Below are positions 49,962 through 58,431 of a stretch of 64,000 nucleotides of DNA, piece after piece. The stretch is from Nocardioides sp. HDW12B (GTDB lineage Bacteria; Actinomycetota; Actinomycetes; Propionibacteriales; Nocardioidaceae), in NCBI RefSeq assembly GCF_011299595.1, contig NZ_CP049867.1:1488001-1552000 (forward strand), read 5' to 3'. Position 1 is the first letter of the stretch. Each line of letters begins with the position of its first letter. Below the pieces are notes generated by a model. That model was not told the origin of the DNA, made no database searches, and worked only from the letters and a program-made list of their open reading frames with translations. The position numbers and the translations under genes were made by a program.

Positions 49962-52586
49962 GTGCGCTCTCGCACCCGGACAACACCCCTGGTCCTGGCT
50001 CTCGGCACCACGGCGGCGGTCGTCACCGGACTCATCAGTCCCGTGCCGGCCTCGGCCGCAGCCCCCACCGCGCCGTACATCTCGGAGATCCACTACGACA
50101 ACACCGGCAACGACGTCGACGAGTTCGTCGAGGTCACCCTCCCGCCCGGTACGTCGAGCGAGGGTCTCAGCCTCGTGCTCTACAACGGCACGAGCTCGGC
50201 GAACGCCGCACCCTCCTACGACACCGATGCGGTGACCGCACGGACCGCTCCGGCGGACGAGTCGCTCGCCGTCGCCGTCGGCTACCCGGCCAACGGCCTG
50301 CAGAACGGCGAACGTGACGCGATCGCCCTCGTGCGCGGGGGCCAGGTGCTCGAGTTCCTCTCCTACGAAGGGGTCACGACCGCCGGCGGCGGCCCGGCTG
50401 CCGGATCGACCAGCACCGACATCGGGGTGAGGGAGGCCGGCACGGAGCCGGTCGGGCAGTCGCTGCAGCGCACGTACGACGCCGCGTCCGACCGCCTGGT
50501 GTGGTCCGGTCCTGCCCCGGCGAGCAAGGGGCAGGTCAACGCCGGGGGCACGGAGCCGGAGCCCGAGCCGGAGCCCGAGGTCTGCGACCTCACCCCCACC
50601 CACCGCATCGGTCAGGTCCAGGGCGACGGTGCTGCCAGCCCGCTCGTCGGGCAGCAGGTCGTGGTCCGTGGCACGGTCGTCGGAGACCTTCCCGGGTTCA
50701 GCGGCTTCTACCTGCAGGACGCGGGCGACGGCGACGACGCCACCAGCGACGGGCTGTTCGTCTTCAGCCCGGCCGAGGTGGACCTCGGCGACGAGGTCGC
50801 TGTCGCCGGCGCGGTCGCGGAGTTCGGGGGCCAGACGCAGGTCGGCTCGCGCGAGGACGTCGAGGTCTGCGCCGACGGCACGACTGCCGACCTGCCCGCG
50901 CCCGCCGGGCTCGACCTGCCCGCCTCCGACGCCGAGCGCGAGCCGTTCGAGGGCATGCGCGTCGAGCCGGTCGACACCCTGACCGTGAGCGAGGTCTTCG
51001 ACCTCACCAGCTTCGGCGAGCTGACCCTCTCCGAGGGCGGTCTCCTCGTCCAGCCCACCGAGCTCGCCCGCCCGGGACCCGAGGCCGAGGCCATCCGTGA
51101 TCAGAACACCCTGCGCCGCATCGTGCTCGACGACGGCCGGAGCGCGCGGGTGAGCACGACCACCCGGCCCTACCTGTCCCCGCGCACGCCGGTCCGCGTG
51201 GGCGACGAGCTGTCGTTCACCGAGCCGCTGGTGCTGGGCTACGGCTTCTCGCAGTGGCGGCTGCAGCCCGCCGACGGCACCGCCGACGGCGTCTTCGCCC
51301 CGCAGAACACGCGGCAGGCCACCCCCGACCCTGTCGGCGGCGACGTCCAGGTGGGAGCGTTCAACGTCCTCAACTACTTCCTGACGCTGTCGGGGCCGGA
51401 CGCCCGCGGCGCTCGCACCGCCGCCCAGCTGGAGAAGCAGGCCGGCAAGATCGTGCCCGCCGTCAACGCGCTCGGCGCCGACGTCGTGACGCTGATGGAG
51501 ATCGAGGACACCGACTCCACGGGTTACGCCCCCGGCAACGCCGACGCCGCCCTGGCCGACCTGGTGCGCCGCCTCAACGCGGACGCCGGCGCGGGCACGT
51601 GGGACTACGTCCCGATGCCCGAGGAGCTGTACGGCGTCGACCGCGACGCCATCCGCAACGCGATCATCTTCAAGCCGGCCGCGGTGCGTCCCGTCGGCGA
51701 CCCGGTCGGCCTCGTCGACGAGGACGTCTGGTTCAACGCGCGCGAGCCGATCGCCCAGACCTTCACGGGGCGTGCCCCGGCCGAGGACGACGTGTTCACC
51801 GTCGTGGCGAACCACTTCAAGTCCAAGAGCGCGGGGGAGTCGACCGGCGACAACGCGGACGCCGGTGACGGGCAGGGCCAGTGGAACGGTGACCGGACCC
51901 GGCAGGCGGCCTCGCTGGCTGCGTTCACCGACAGCCTGCGCGCGGAGACCGAGGACGACGACGTCCTGCTGCTCGGCGACTTCAACGCCTACACGCAGGA
52001 GGACCCGATCGAGCGCCTGCGCGACGCCGGGTTCGACGACCTCGGCGACCTGCTCGACGCCGGTCGCTACAGCTACGTGTTCGACGAGCAGTCGGGCTCG
52101 CTCGACCACGCTCTGTCCACCGCGTCGCTGACCGAGAAGGTCACCGACCTGGCGCACTGGAACGTCAACGCCGTCGAGTCCTTCGCCTACCAGTACACCG
52201 GCGACCCGGCGCTCTACGCCCCCGACGCGTTCCGCTCGAGCGACCACGACCCGCTGGTGCTGGGCCTCGACCTCGAGGTGCCGACCCCGGCGGCGTACCC
52301 GTGCGACGGCCGCGTGCCGACGCTGATCGGCACCCAGGACGACGACGTCCTGCGGGGCACGGCCCGACCGGACGTCGTCCACGCGCTGAGCGGCGACGAC
52401 ACGGTCACGGGCCTGAACGCCGACGACGTGGTCTGCGGGGGCGCCGGCGACGACGTCCTCGAGGGTGGCAACGGCGCCGACCGGCTGCTCGGCGGGTCGG
52501 GCGACGATGTGCTGCGCGGGGGCAACGGCACCGACGTCCTCGACGGCGGGTCGGGTGAGAACACGCTGGTGCAGGGTCGCGGCTGA
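49962..52586 (+). CDS. Secreted ExeM/NucH-like extracellular nuclease with RTX repeats
   Basis: Secreted nuclease of 874 aa with GTG start and signal peptide (1-34, VPASAAAP). A lamin-tail-like beta domain (about 35-200; YISEIHYDNTGNDVDEFVEV) and an OB-fold-like region (about 215-310) precede an endonuclease/exonuclease/phosphatase domain (about 465-765) with VGAFNVLNYF, VTLMEIEDTDS, VVANHFKSKSAG, LLGDFNAY and SSDHDPLVLGLD. The C-terminus (about 785-865) has Ca-binding RTX nonapeptides (GGAGDDVLEGGNGADRLLGG). It degrades extracellular DNA, for nutrient or biofilm use. RTX proteins often leave via type I secretion, but this one has a Sec-type signal. Confidence 0.9.
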   Translation: MRSRTRTTPLVLALGTTAAVVTGLISPVPASAAAPTAPYISEIHYDNTGNDVDEFVEVTLPPGTSSEGLSLVLYNGTSSANAAPSYDTDAVTARTAPADESLAVAVGYPANGLQNGERDAIALVRGGQVLEFLSYEGVTTAGGGPAAGSTSTDIGVREAGTEPVGQSLQRTYDAASDRLVWSGPAPASKGQVNAGGTEPEPEPEPEVCDLTPTHRIGQVQGDGAASPLVGQQVVVRGTVVGDLPGFSGFYLQDAGDGDDATSDGLFVFSPAEVDLGDEVAVAGAVAEFGGQTQVGSREDVEVCADGTTADLPAPAGLDLPASDAEREPFEGMRVEPVDTLTVSEVFDLTSFGELTLSEGGLLVQPTELARPGPEAEAIRDQNTLRRIVLDDGRSARVSTTTRPYLSPRTPVRVGDELSFTEPLVLGYGFSQWRLQPADGTADGVFAPQNTRQATPDPVGGDVQVGAFNVLNYFLTLSGPDARGARTAAQLEKQAGKIVPAVNALGADVVTLMEIEDTDSTGYAPGNADAALADLVRRLNADAGAGTWDYVPMPEELYGVDRDAIRNAIIFKPAAVRPVGDPVGLVDEDVWFNAREPIAQTFTGRAPAEDDVFTVVANHFKSKSAGESTGDNADAGDGQGQWNGDRTRQAASLAAFTDSLRAETEDDDVLLLGDFNAYTQEDPIERLRDAGFDDLGDLLDAGRYSYVFDEQSGSLDHALSTASLTEKVTDLAHWNVNAVESFAYQYTGDPALYAPDAFRSSDHDPLVLGLDLEVPTPAAYPCDGRVPTLIGTQDDDVLRGTARPDVVHALSGDDTVTGLNADDVVCGGAGDDVLEGGNGADRLLGGSGDDVLRGGNGTDVLDGGSGENTLVQGRG

Positions 52587-52610
52587 CCCGCAGGATCGGT
52601 GGAACGACCG

Positions 52611-52657
52611 ATCGCCGTCCCGGGGTGTGTGATGCACCACGCCCCCGGGGCGGCGAT
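52611..52657. terminator. 15-bp hairpin downstream of the nuclease / leader of the DEAD-box gene
   Basis: The arms 52611-52625 and 52643-52657 pair over 15 bp with one T-G wobble; the loop of 17 nt holds a further GTG/CAC pairing. It starts 25 bp after the nuclease stop and may terminate that transcript. It could also form in the long leader of the helicase gene if transcription starts upstream. Confidence 0.6.
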
Positions 52658-52823
52658 GCGGGTGTTGTCCTCGGAGCACGCTAGGCTCGGGTCTGCCCGG
52701 CAACGGGCGCGTCCGGCCCCTTCTGTTCTGCCTCGGGCCGTCGACTCTTCGTCATCCACCAGCGCCGCGGGCCCTCTGCCCGCGCCGGGCAGGACGACCC
52801 ATCGACGTTTCTGGAGATACCTC

Positions 52824-54335
52824 ATGGCGGACTCCCGCCCCCCGTCCACCCTGTCCACCCCCGCGTCCGGCTCGTCGTTCGCCGACCTCGGCCTCCCGGC
52901 TGCCGTCGTCACCGCCCTGGCCGACCAGGGCATCACCGAGCCGTTCCCGATCCAGGCGGCCACGCTGCCGCCCGCGCTCGCCGGCCGCGACGTCCTCGGC
53001 CGCGGCCGCACGGGCTCCGGCAAGACCTACGGCTTCCTGCTGCCGCTGGTGACCCGGCTGTCCCAGCCCGGCGCCGCCCGTCGGCCCAAGCAGCCGCGCG
53101 GCCTCATCCTCGTCCCCACCCGTGAGCTCGCCACGCAGATCGACACCGCACTGGCCCCGCTCGCGCGCGCCACCGGGCTGCGCAGCACGACCGTCTTCGG
53201 TGGTGTCTCCGCCGGTCGCCAGATCGACGCCCTGCGTCGGGGCGTCGACATCGTCATCGCCTGCCCGGGTCGCCTCACCGACCTGATGCAGCAGGGCGCG
53301 GTCGACCTCGGCGGCGTCAGCGTCACCGTGCTCGACGAGGCCGACCACATGGCCGACCTGGGCTTCCTGCCCGGCGTCCGCCGCCTCATGGACCAGACCC
53401 CGCGCAACGGTCAGCGGCTGCTGTTCTCCGCCACCCTGGACAACGCGGTCGACGTGCTGGTCAAGCGCTTCCTGACCGACCCGGTCGTGCACAGCGTGGA
53501 CACCGCGCAGTCGCCGGTGACGAACATGGAGCACCACGTGCTCGAGGTCGACACCGCTGCGCGCATGACGGTGATCTCCGACCTGGCCGCGGCGCCCGGC
53601 CGGACGGTCATCTTCACCCGCACCAAGCACGGCGCGAAGGCGCTGAGCCGCAAGCTCAACGCCGGCGGCGTGCCGGCCGTCGAGCTGCACGGCAACCTGT
53701 CGCAGAACGCCCGGGCCCGCAACCTCGCGACGTTCTCCGAGGGCAACGGCGGGACGCTGGTCGCCACCGACATCGCCGCCCGCGGCATCCACGTCGACGA
53801 CGTCTCGCTGGTCATCCACGCCGACCCGCCGACCGAGCACAAGGCCTACCTGCACCGCTCGGGCCGCACCGCGCGCGCCGGTGCCGCCGGCACCGTCGTC
53901 ACCATCGTGCTGGACCACCAGCGCTCCGAGGTCCGCGCCATGACCAAGAAGGCCGGGATCAGCGCGACGCGCACCCGCGTCGACGGCACCCACCCGCTGC
54001 TGCGCACGATCGCGCCCGGCGAGCGCACGTACGCCGACGCGGCCACCATCGCGGCCTCGATGCCGAACGTGCCGAACCAGCCCGGACACCGCTCCGGCGG
54101 TCGCTCGGGCGGGGGGCGCTCCGGCGGCTCGGGTGGCAACCGCTCGCGTCGCGGCGGTCCGTCGGGCCAGGGCGGCTCGTCCGGCCAGAACGGCCAGGGC
54201 GGCCAGGGCGGCCAGTCCCGCTCGGGAGCGGGCCGACCCCGTCGTGGCGGCAGCGGCGCCGCGACCCGCACCGGCTCGTCCGGTGGCTCGCACAGCGCCG
54301 CCTCGTTCTCCGGCAACCGCTCGCGCGGCCGCTGA
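52824..54335 (+). CDS. DEAD-box RNA helicase
   Basis: RNA helicase of 503 aa, RhlE/CshA-like. Motifs: Q motif Gln44 (PFPIQAATLP), Walker A GRTGSGKT (61-68), PTRELATQ, DEAD at 171-174 (VLDEADHMADLGF), SATLD, and HRSGRTARAG in the second lobe. The last 90 residues form a Gly/Arg/Ser/Gln tail (RSGGRSGGGRSGGSGGNRSR, GGQGGQ, SRGR) that may bind RNA and phase-separate. The ATG at 52824 has only a GGAG nearby. The 237-nt upstream gap with a hairpin suggests a long structured leader, as in cold-shock helicases. Confidence 0.92.
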   Translation: MADSRPPSTLSTPASGSSFADLGLPAAVVTALADQGITEPFPIQAATLPPALAGRDVLGRGRTGSGKTYGFLLPLVTRLSQPGAARRPKQPRGLILVPTRELATQIDTALAPLARATGLRSTTVFGGVSAGRQIDALRRGVDIVIACPGRLTDLMQQGAVDLGGVSVTVLDEADHMADLGFLPGVRRLMDQTPRNGQRLLFSATLDNAVDVLVKRFLTDPVVHSVDTAQSPVTNMEHHVLEVDTAARMTVISDLAAAPGRTVIFTRTKHGAKALSRKLNAGGVPAVELHGNLSQNARARNLATFSEGNGGTLVATDIAARGIHVDDVSLVIHADPPTEHKAYLHRSGRTARAGAAGTVVTIVLDHQRSEVRAMTKKAGISATRTRVDGTHPLLRTIAPGERTYADAATIAASMPNVPNQPGHRSGGRSGGGRSGGSGGNRSRRGGPSGQGGSSGQNGQGGQGGQSRSGAGRPRRGGSGAATRTGSSGGSHSAASFSGNRSRGR

Positions 54336-54360
54336 CCACGACCCGCTCGACCTGCTCGAC

Positions 54361-54393
54361 CTGACCGGTCGGCCCCCTGGGCCGGCCGGTCAG
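54361..54393. terminator. Bidirectional hairpin between the DEAD-box and zinc-ribbon genes
   Basis: The arms 54361-54375 and 54379-54393 pair over 15 bp with one T-G wobble and a 3-nt loop, sitting between convergent genes. Its right arm includes the stop of the 54390 gene. Confidence 0.7.
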
Positions 54394-55043
54394 TCGCAGT
54401 CGTCGCAGACGCCGGTGGCGGGTAGCTCCGTGAAGTGCACGGGGCAGATCGCCAACGGCTTCTCGACCGGCGCCGCCTTCGCGACGCTCGCAGCCGTGGA
54501 CCGCGACGACGTCGCGGTCCGGGGCGTCGCCGCCCGGGCCCCCGGGACCCGAGTCGACCGCTCCGGTCGCGGTGCCGCGGCCCGCACGGTGACGACCGGG
54601 CCACCCCCGCCCTCGGGGAGCTCGGCGCCGAACCAGCGGTGGCACGCCAGCCGCTCGTGGGAGGCGTGCTCGTCGGGGTCGCCCACCTGCTCGTGCCGCA
54701 GCACCTCGACCGAGAGCGCGTAGGCCGGGCTCACGTGCCCCTTCGCGTCGACGCACAGCGACGACAGCAGCGGTTCGCGCCGCTCCACGCACGCGCGGCC
54801 CACCCGGCCGAGGACGTCGCCGATCCAGCTCATCGGGAGCTGCTTGGTGCGGATCAGGCTGCGCTCCTGCACCCAGGCGGCCAGGTCGCGCAGCGACACC
54901 GTCTCGCCGTACGTGCCGGCGGTCTGCTCCAGCTTCTCGCGGGCGGCCAGGGCGTAGGTCTCCCGGGTGACCTCCTGCCCGACGACCGCGGCGTTGAGCC
55001 AGCGACGAGGTCCTGCGGAGCTGGTGGGGAGGTCCGACGCCAT
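54390..55043 (-). CDS. Hypothetical protein with C-terminal zinc ribbon
   Basis: Protein of 217 aa from ATG 55041-55043. The N-terminal helical domain (about 8-150) has WLNAAVVGQEVTRETYALAA and PMSWIGDVLGRVGRACVERR; a basic, Thr/Arg/Ser-rich linker (160-195) follows. The end ICPVHFTELPATGVCDDCD carries a CxxH...CxxC zinc-binding pair. DNA or RNA binding is inferred. It is divergent from the GMC oxidoreductase across 92 bp. Confidence 0.65.
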   Translation of the reverse strand: MASDLPTSSAGPRRWLNAAVVGQEVTRETYALAAREKLEQTAGTYGETVSLRDLAAWVQERSLIRTKQLPMSWIGDVLGRVGRACVERREPLLSSLCVDAKGHVSPAYALSVEVLRHEQVGDPDEHASHERLACHRWFGAELPEGGGGPVVTVRAAAPRPERSTRVPGARAATPRTATSSRSTAASVAKAAPVEKPLAICPVHFTELPATGVCDDCD

Positions 55044-55135
55044 GCCGAGGATTCTAGGCGCGGACCGGCCACCCCTGCGGGGGGCTTCGCGTCGTTCGTG
55101 TTGTCGGTCACACGCCCGCCGCGTAGGTTCGGGCC

Positions 55136-56752
55136 GTGGACCCACAGACGCACGACTACGTCATCGTCGGAGCCGGCAGCGCGGGGGCGGTGATCGCGGC
55201 GCGGCTGACCGAGGACCCGGGTGTCTCGGTGCTCCTGCTTGAGGCCGGGGGCGAGGCGGAGGCCGACGAGATCAGCATCCCCGCCGCCTTCCCCAACCTG
55301 TTCAAGACCAAGTGGGACTGGAACTACTCCACCTCGGAGCAGAAGCAGCTGCACGCGCGACGCGCCTACTGGCCGCGCATGAAGGCGCTCGGCGGCTGCT
55401 CGTCGATGAACGCCATGATCTACATCCGCGGCAACCGCGCCGACTTCGACGGCTGGCGCGACGCGCACGGCGCCACCGGCTGGGGGTACGACGACGTCCT
55501 GCCGTACTTCGTCCGGGCCGAGGGCAACACCCGGCTGGGGGAGCCGTTCCACGGCCAGGACGGACCCCTGCACGTCGAGGACCGCCGCTTCACCCACGAG
55601 CTGACGCAGTGGTGGGTGGACTCGGCGGTGGCCTCCGGCATCAAGCCGACCGACGACTTCAACGGTGCCGAGCAGGAGGGCGCCGGGCTCTACCAGGTCA
55701 CCTGCAAGAAGGGCCGGCGCTGGTCGGTGGCCAAGGGCTACCTCGAGCCGGCCCTCGACCGGCCCAACCTGACGGTGCTCACGGGCGCCCACGTCACCCG
55801 CGTGGTGGTGGAGGGGAGCCGCGCCGTCGGGGTCGCCTACGAGCGTGAGGGCAGGGAGCACGTCGCCCGGGCCGGTGCCGAGGTGGTGCTGTCCGGCGGC
55901 GCGGTGAACTCCCCGCAGCTGCTCATGCTCTCGGGCATCGGTCCGGCCGACCACCTGCGCGAGCACGGCATCGACGTGGTGGCGCACCTCGAGGGCGTGG
56001 GCCAAAACCTCCACGACCACCCGGCGGTGCCGATGATCTGGCACACCAAGGACACCACCGACGTCGCGGAGTTCCTCAACCTCAAGAACCTCCTGCTCGC
56101 CAAGGCCGGTCGCGGTCCGCTGACCAGCAACGTGGGGGAGGGCGGCGCCTTCTGGCGCACCCGCGACGACCTCGAGGCCCCGGACATGCAGGTCCACGTC
56201 GCGCCCGCGGGCTTCTGGGACAACGGTCTCCACGAGCCCACCACGCGCAAGGTCACGACCGCCGCCACCCTGGTCAGCGTGGCCAGCCGGGGCCAGCTGC
56301 GGCTGCGTTCGGCCGACCCGCGCTGGCACCCCGACATCGACCCGGCCTACTACGACGACCAGGCCGACCTCGACGCCGTGGTGGCGGGGCTCGAGCGGAT
56401 GCTCGACATCGCCTCGGCGGGCCCCTTCGCGCGCCACCTGGCCGCGCCGTTCCTGCCGTCGGTCGCGAAGCCCACGACCGAGGATCTCGTCGAGCTCGTC
56501 CGGTCCCATACCCAGACGCTCTACCACCCGGTGGGGACCTGCGCGATGGGCAGCGGCGAGCAGGCGGTCGTCGACCCCGAGCTGCGGGTGCGCGGCGTCG
56601 AGGGACTCCGCGTCGCGGACGCCTCGGTGATGCCGGTCGTCACCCGGGGCAACACCAACGCCCCCACCGTCATGATCGGCGAGAAGGCCGCCGACCTGCT
56701 GCGGGGCCGCACCGCCGGCTCGCCCACCTCCTCGACGAAGGACGCCCGATGA
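55136..56752 (+). CDS. GMC-family oxidoreductase (choline/alcohol dehydrogenase-like)
   Basis: FAD-dependent alcohol oxidoreductase of 538 aa. The ADP-binding motif GAGSAG is at 12-17, the GMC signature GGCSSMNAMIYIRGN and a second LSGGAVNSPQLLMLSGIGP motif are present, and the active-site pair His464 (YHPVGTCAMG) and Asn506 are in place. It oxidises an alcohol to an aldehyde and overlaps by four bases the aldehyde dehydrogenase gene, so the pair probably converts alcohol to acid (choline to betaine is one possibility). The alcohol is unknown. Confidence 0.9.
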   Translation: MDPQTHDYVIVGAGSAGAVIAARLTEDPGVSVLLLEAGGEAEADEISIPAAFPNLFKTKWDWNYSTSEQKQLHARRAYWPRMKALGGCSSMNAMIYIRGNRADFDGWRDAHGATGWGYDDVLPYFVRAEGNTRLGEPFHGQDGPLHVEDRRFTHELTQWWVDSAVASGIKPTDDFNGAEQEGAGLYQVTCKKGRRWSVAKGYLEPALDRPNLTVLTGAHVTRVVVEGSRAVGVAYEREGREHVARAGAEVVLSGGAVNSPQLLMLSGIGPADHLREHGIDVVAHLEGVGQNLHDHPAVPMIWHTKDTTDVAEFLNLKNLLLAKAGRGPLTSNVGEGGAFWRTRDDLEAPDMQVHVAPAGFWDNGLHEPTTRKVTTAATLVSVASRGQLRLRSADPRWHPDIDPAYYDDQADLDAVVAGLERMLDIASAGPFARHLAAPFLPSVAKPTTEDLVELVRSHTQTLYHPVGTCAMGSGEQAVVDPELRVRGVEGLRVADASVMPVVTRGNTNAPTVMIGEKAADLLRGRTAGSPTSSTKDAR

Positions 56753-58338
56753 CCGACTCCCTGACCCGCCCCGAGCGCACCCGCCCCGAGCTGAGCCGAC
56801 CGGAGGCGCTGGACGCCCAGGGTGCCACCGGCGACGACGTGCTGGAGGTCCACAGCCCCGCCACCGGAGACCTCGTCGGCGCCTACGCCGTCGACGACGA
56901 CGACTCCGTCCGGGCCGCGGTCGCCCGGGCCCGCGAGGACGCCGCCTGGTGGGGCGGGCTCGGCTTCGAGGGCCGCAAGGAGATCCTCGACCAGTGGCGC
57001 GGCGTCATCGCCCGCCGCGCGGGCCAGCTCGCCGACGTCGTGCACCGCGAGACCGGCAAGCCGCACTCCGACGCCATGCTCGAGGTGGCCCTCACCGTCG
57101 ACCACCTCGCCTGGGCCGCGAAGCACGCCCCCAAGGTGCTGGGGTCGCGCAAGGTCTCCTCCGGCCCCCTCATGGCCAACCAGGCCGCCACGCTGGAGTA
57201 CCTCCCGCTCGGGGTGATCGGGGTCATCGGTCCCTGGAACTACCCCGTCTTCACCCCGATGGGCTCCATCGGCTACGCCCTGGCCGCAGGCAACGCGGTC
57301 GTGTTCAAGCCCAGCGAGCTGACGCCCGGGGTCGGGGTCTGGCTGGCCGACGCGCTGCGCGAGGTCGTGCCCCAGCGCCACCTCCTCCAGGTCGTCGTCG
57401 GTCGCGGGGAGACCGGCGCCGCCCTGTGCGGGTCCGCCATCGACAAGCTGGCGTTCACCGGCTCGACCGCGACCGGGAAGAAGGTGATGGCCGCCTGCGC
57501 GCAGAACCTCACCCCCGTCCTCATCGAGGCCGGCGGGAAGGACCCGCTGCTCGTCGACGAGGACGCCGACGTGGCGGCCGCCGCCGACGCGACGGTGTGG
57601 GGCGCGTTCTCCAACGCCGGACAGACCTGCATCGGCGTCGAGCGCGTCTACGTCCACGAGAAGGTGTACGCCGACTTCGTGGGCGAGGTGACCCGGCTGG
57701 CCGGCGACGTGCGGGCCGGGTCCGGCGACGGGGTCAAGTACGGCCCCATGACGATGCCCAGCCAGGTCGACGTCATCAAGGGCCAGGTGGAGGACGCGGT
57801 CGCCAAGGGAGCGACGGTGACCTTCGGCGACGTCGCCGACCTCGGGCAGCACCGGACCGTGCAGCCGATCGTGCTGACCGACGTGCCGGCCGACTCCACC
57901 GCCATCACCGAGGAGACGTTCGGCCCGACCGTGGCCGTCACCCGGGTCCGGGACATGGACGAGGCCGTCGAGCTGGCCAACGCCACGGCGTACGGCCTGG
58001 GCTCCACGGTGTTCTCGAAGGCACGGGGCCCGGAGCTGGCGCGCCGGCTGCGCTCGGGCATGACCGCCGTCAACGGCGTCATCACGTTCGCCGCGATCCC
58101 GTCCCTGCCCTTCGGCGGGGTCGGCGACTCGGGCTTCGGGCGGATCCACGGCGAGGACGGCCTCAAGGAGTTCACCTACGCCAAGGCCGTGGCGCGTCAG
58201 CGCTTCAAGCCCCCGCTGGCGCTGACCACCTTCGCGCGCACCGCGAAGACCGACACCACGCTGGCCACGATCGTCAACGCGCTCCACGGCGGCGCCAGTC
58301 AGCTGCCGAAGCTGCCGAAGCGACCCAAGGGCGCCTGA
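56749..58338 (+). CDS. NAD(P)-dependent aldehyde dehydrogenase (SSADH-like)
   Basis: Aldehyde dehydrogenase of 529 aa, partner of the upstream alcohol oxidoreductase (ATGA overlap). The oxyanion Asn164 (GPWNYPV), general base Glu260 (EAGGKDP) and nucleophile Cys294 (NAGQTCIGVERVYV) are all present. The pattern EETFGPTVAVTRV and the long N-terminal extension (first 30 residues, Arg/Pro/Glu-rich) resemble actinobacterial succinic-semialdehyde dehydrogenases (GabD2). The C-terminal 60 residues are basic and unusual. The aldehyde is not established. Confidence 0.92.
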   Translation: MTDSLTRPERTRPELSRPEALDAQGATGDDVLEVHSPATGDLVGAYAVDDDDSVRAAVARAREDAAWWGGLGFEGRKEILDQWRGVIARRAGQLADVVHRETGKPHSDAMLEVALTVDHLAWAAKHAPKVLGSRKVSSGPLMANQAATLEYLPLGVIGVIGPWNYPVFTPMGSIGYALAAGNAVVFKPSELTPGVGVWLADALREVVPQRHLLQVVVGRGETGAALCGSAIDKLAFTGSTATGKKVMAACAQNLTPVLIEAGGKDPLLVDEDADVAAAADATVWGAFSNAGQTCIGVERVYVHEKVYADFVGEVTRLAGDVRAGSGDGVKYGPMTMPSQVDVIKGQVEDAVAKGATVTFGDVADLGQHRTVQPIVLTDVPADSTAITEETFGPTVAVTRVRDMDEAVELANATAYGLGSTVFSKARGPELARRLRSGMTAVNGVITFAAIPSLPFGGVGDSGFGRIHGEDGLKEFTYAKAVARQRFKPPLALTTFARTAKTDTTLATIVNALHGGASQLPKLPKRPKGA

Positions 58339-58360
58339 GGGACACTGCTCGCGAGACGCG

Positions 58361-58396
58361 CGAAGGGGCTGACCGGATCTCCGGTCAGCCCCTTCG
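58361..58396. terminator. Strong bidirectional terminator hairpin
   Basis: A perfect 16-bp stem (58361-58376 with 58381-58396) with ATCT loop lies between the convergent aldehyde dehydrogenase and lytic transglycosylase genes. It carries CGAAGGGG/CCCCTTCG ends typical of actinobacterial terminators. Confidence 0.88.
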
Positions 58397-58431
58397 TCGT
58401 GCGTGCTGGGGTCAGGCGTCGACGCCGCGCG

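Noticed and set aside
49935-52703. A 922-codon frame antisense to the secreted nuclease
   Set aside because: Same kind of shadow; the plus-strand gene has signal peptide, catalytic motifs and RTX repeats.
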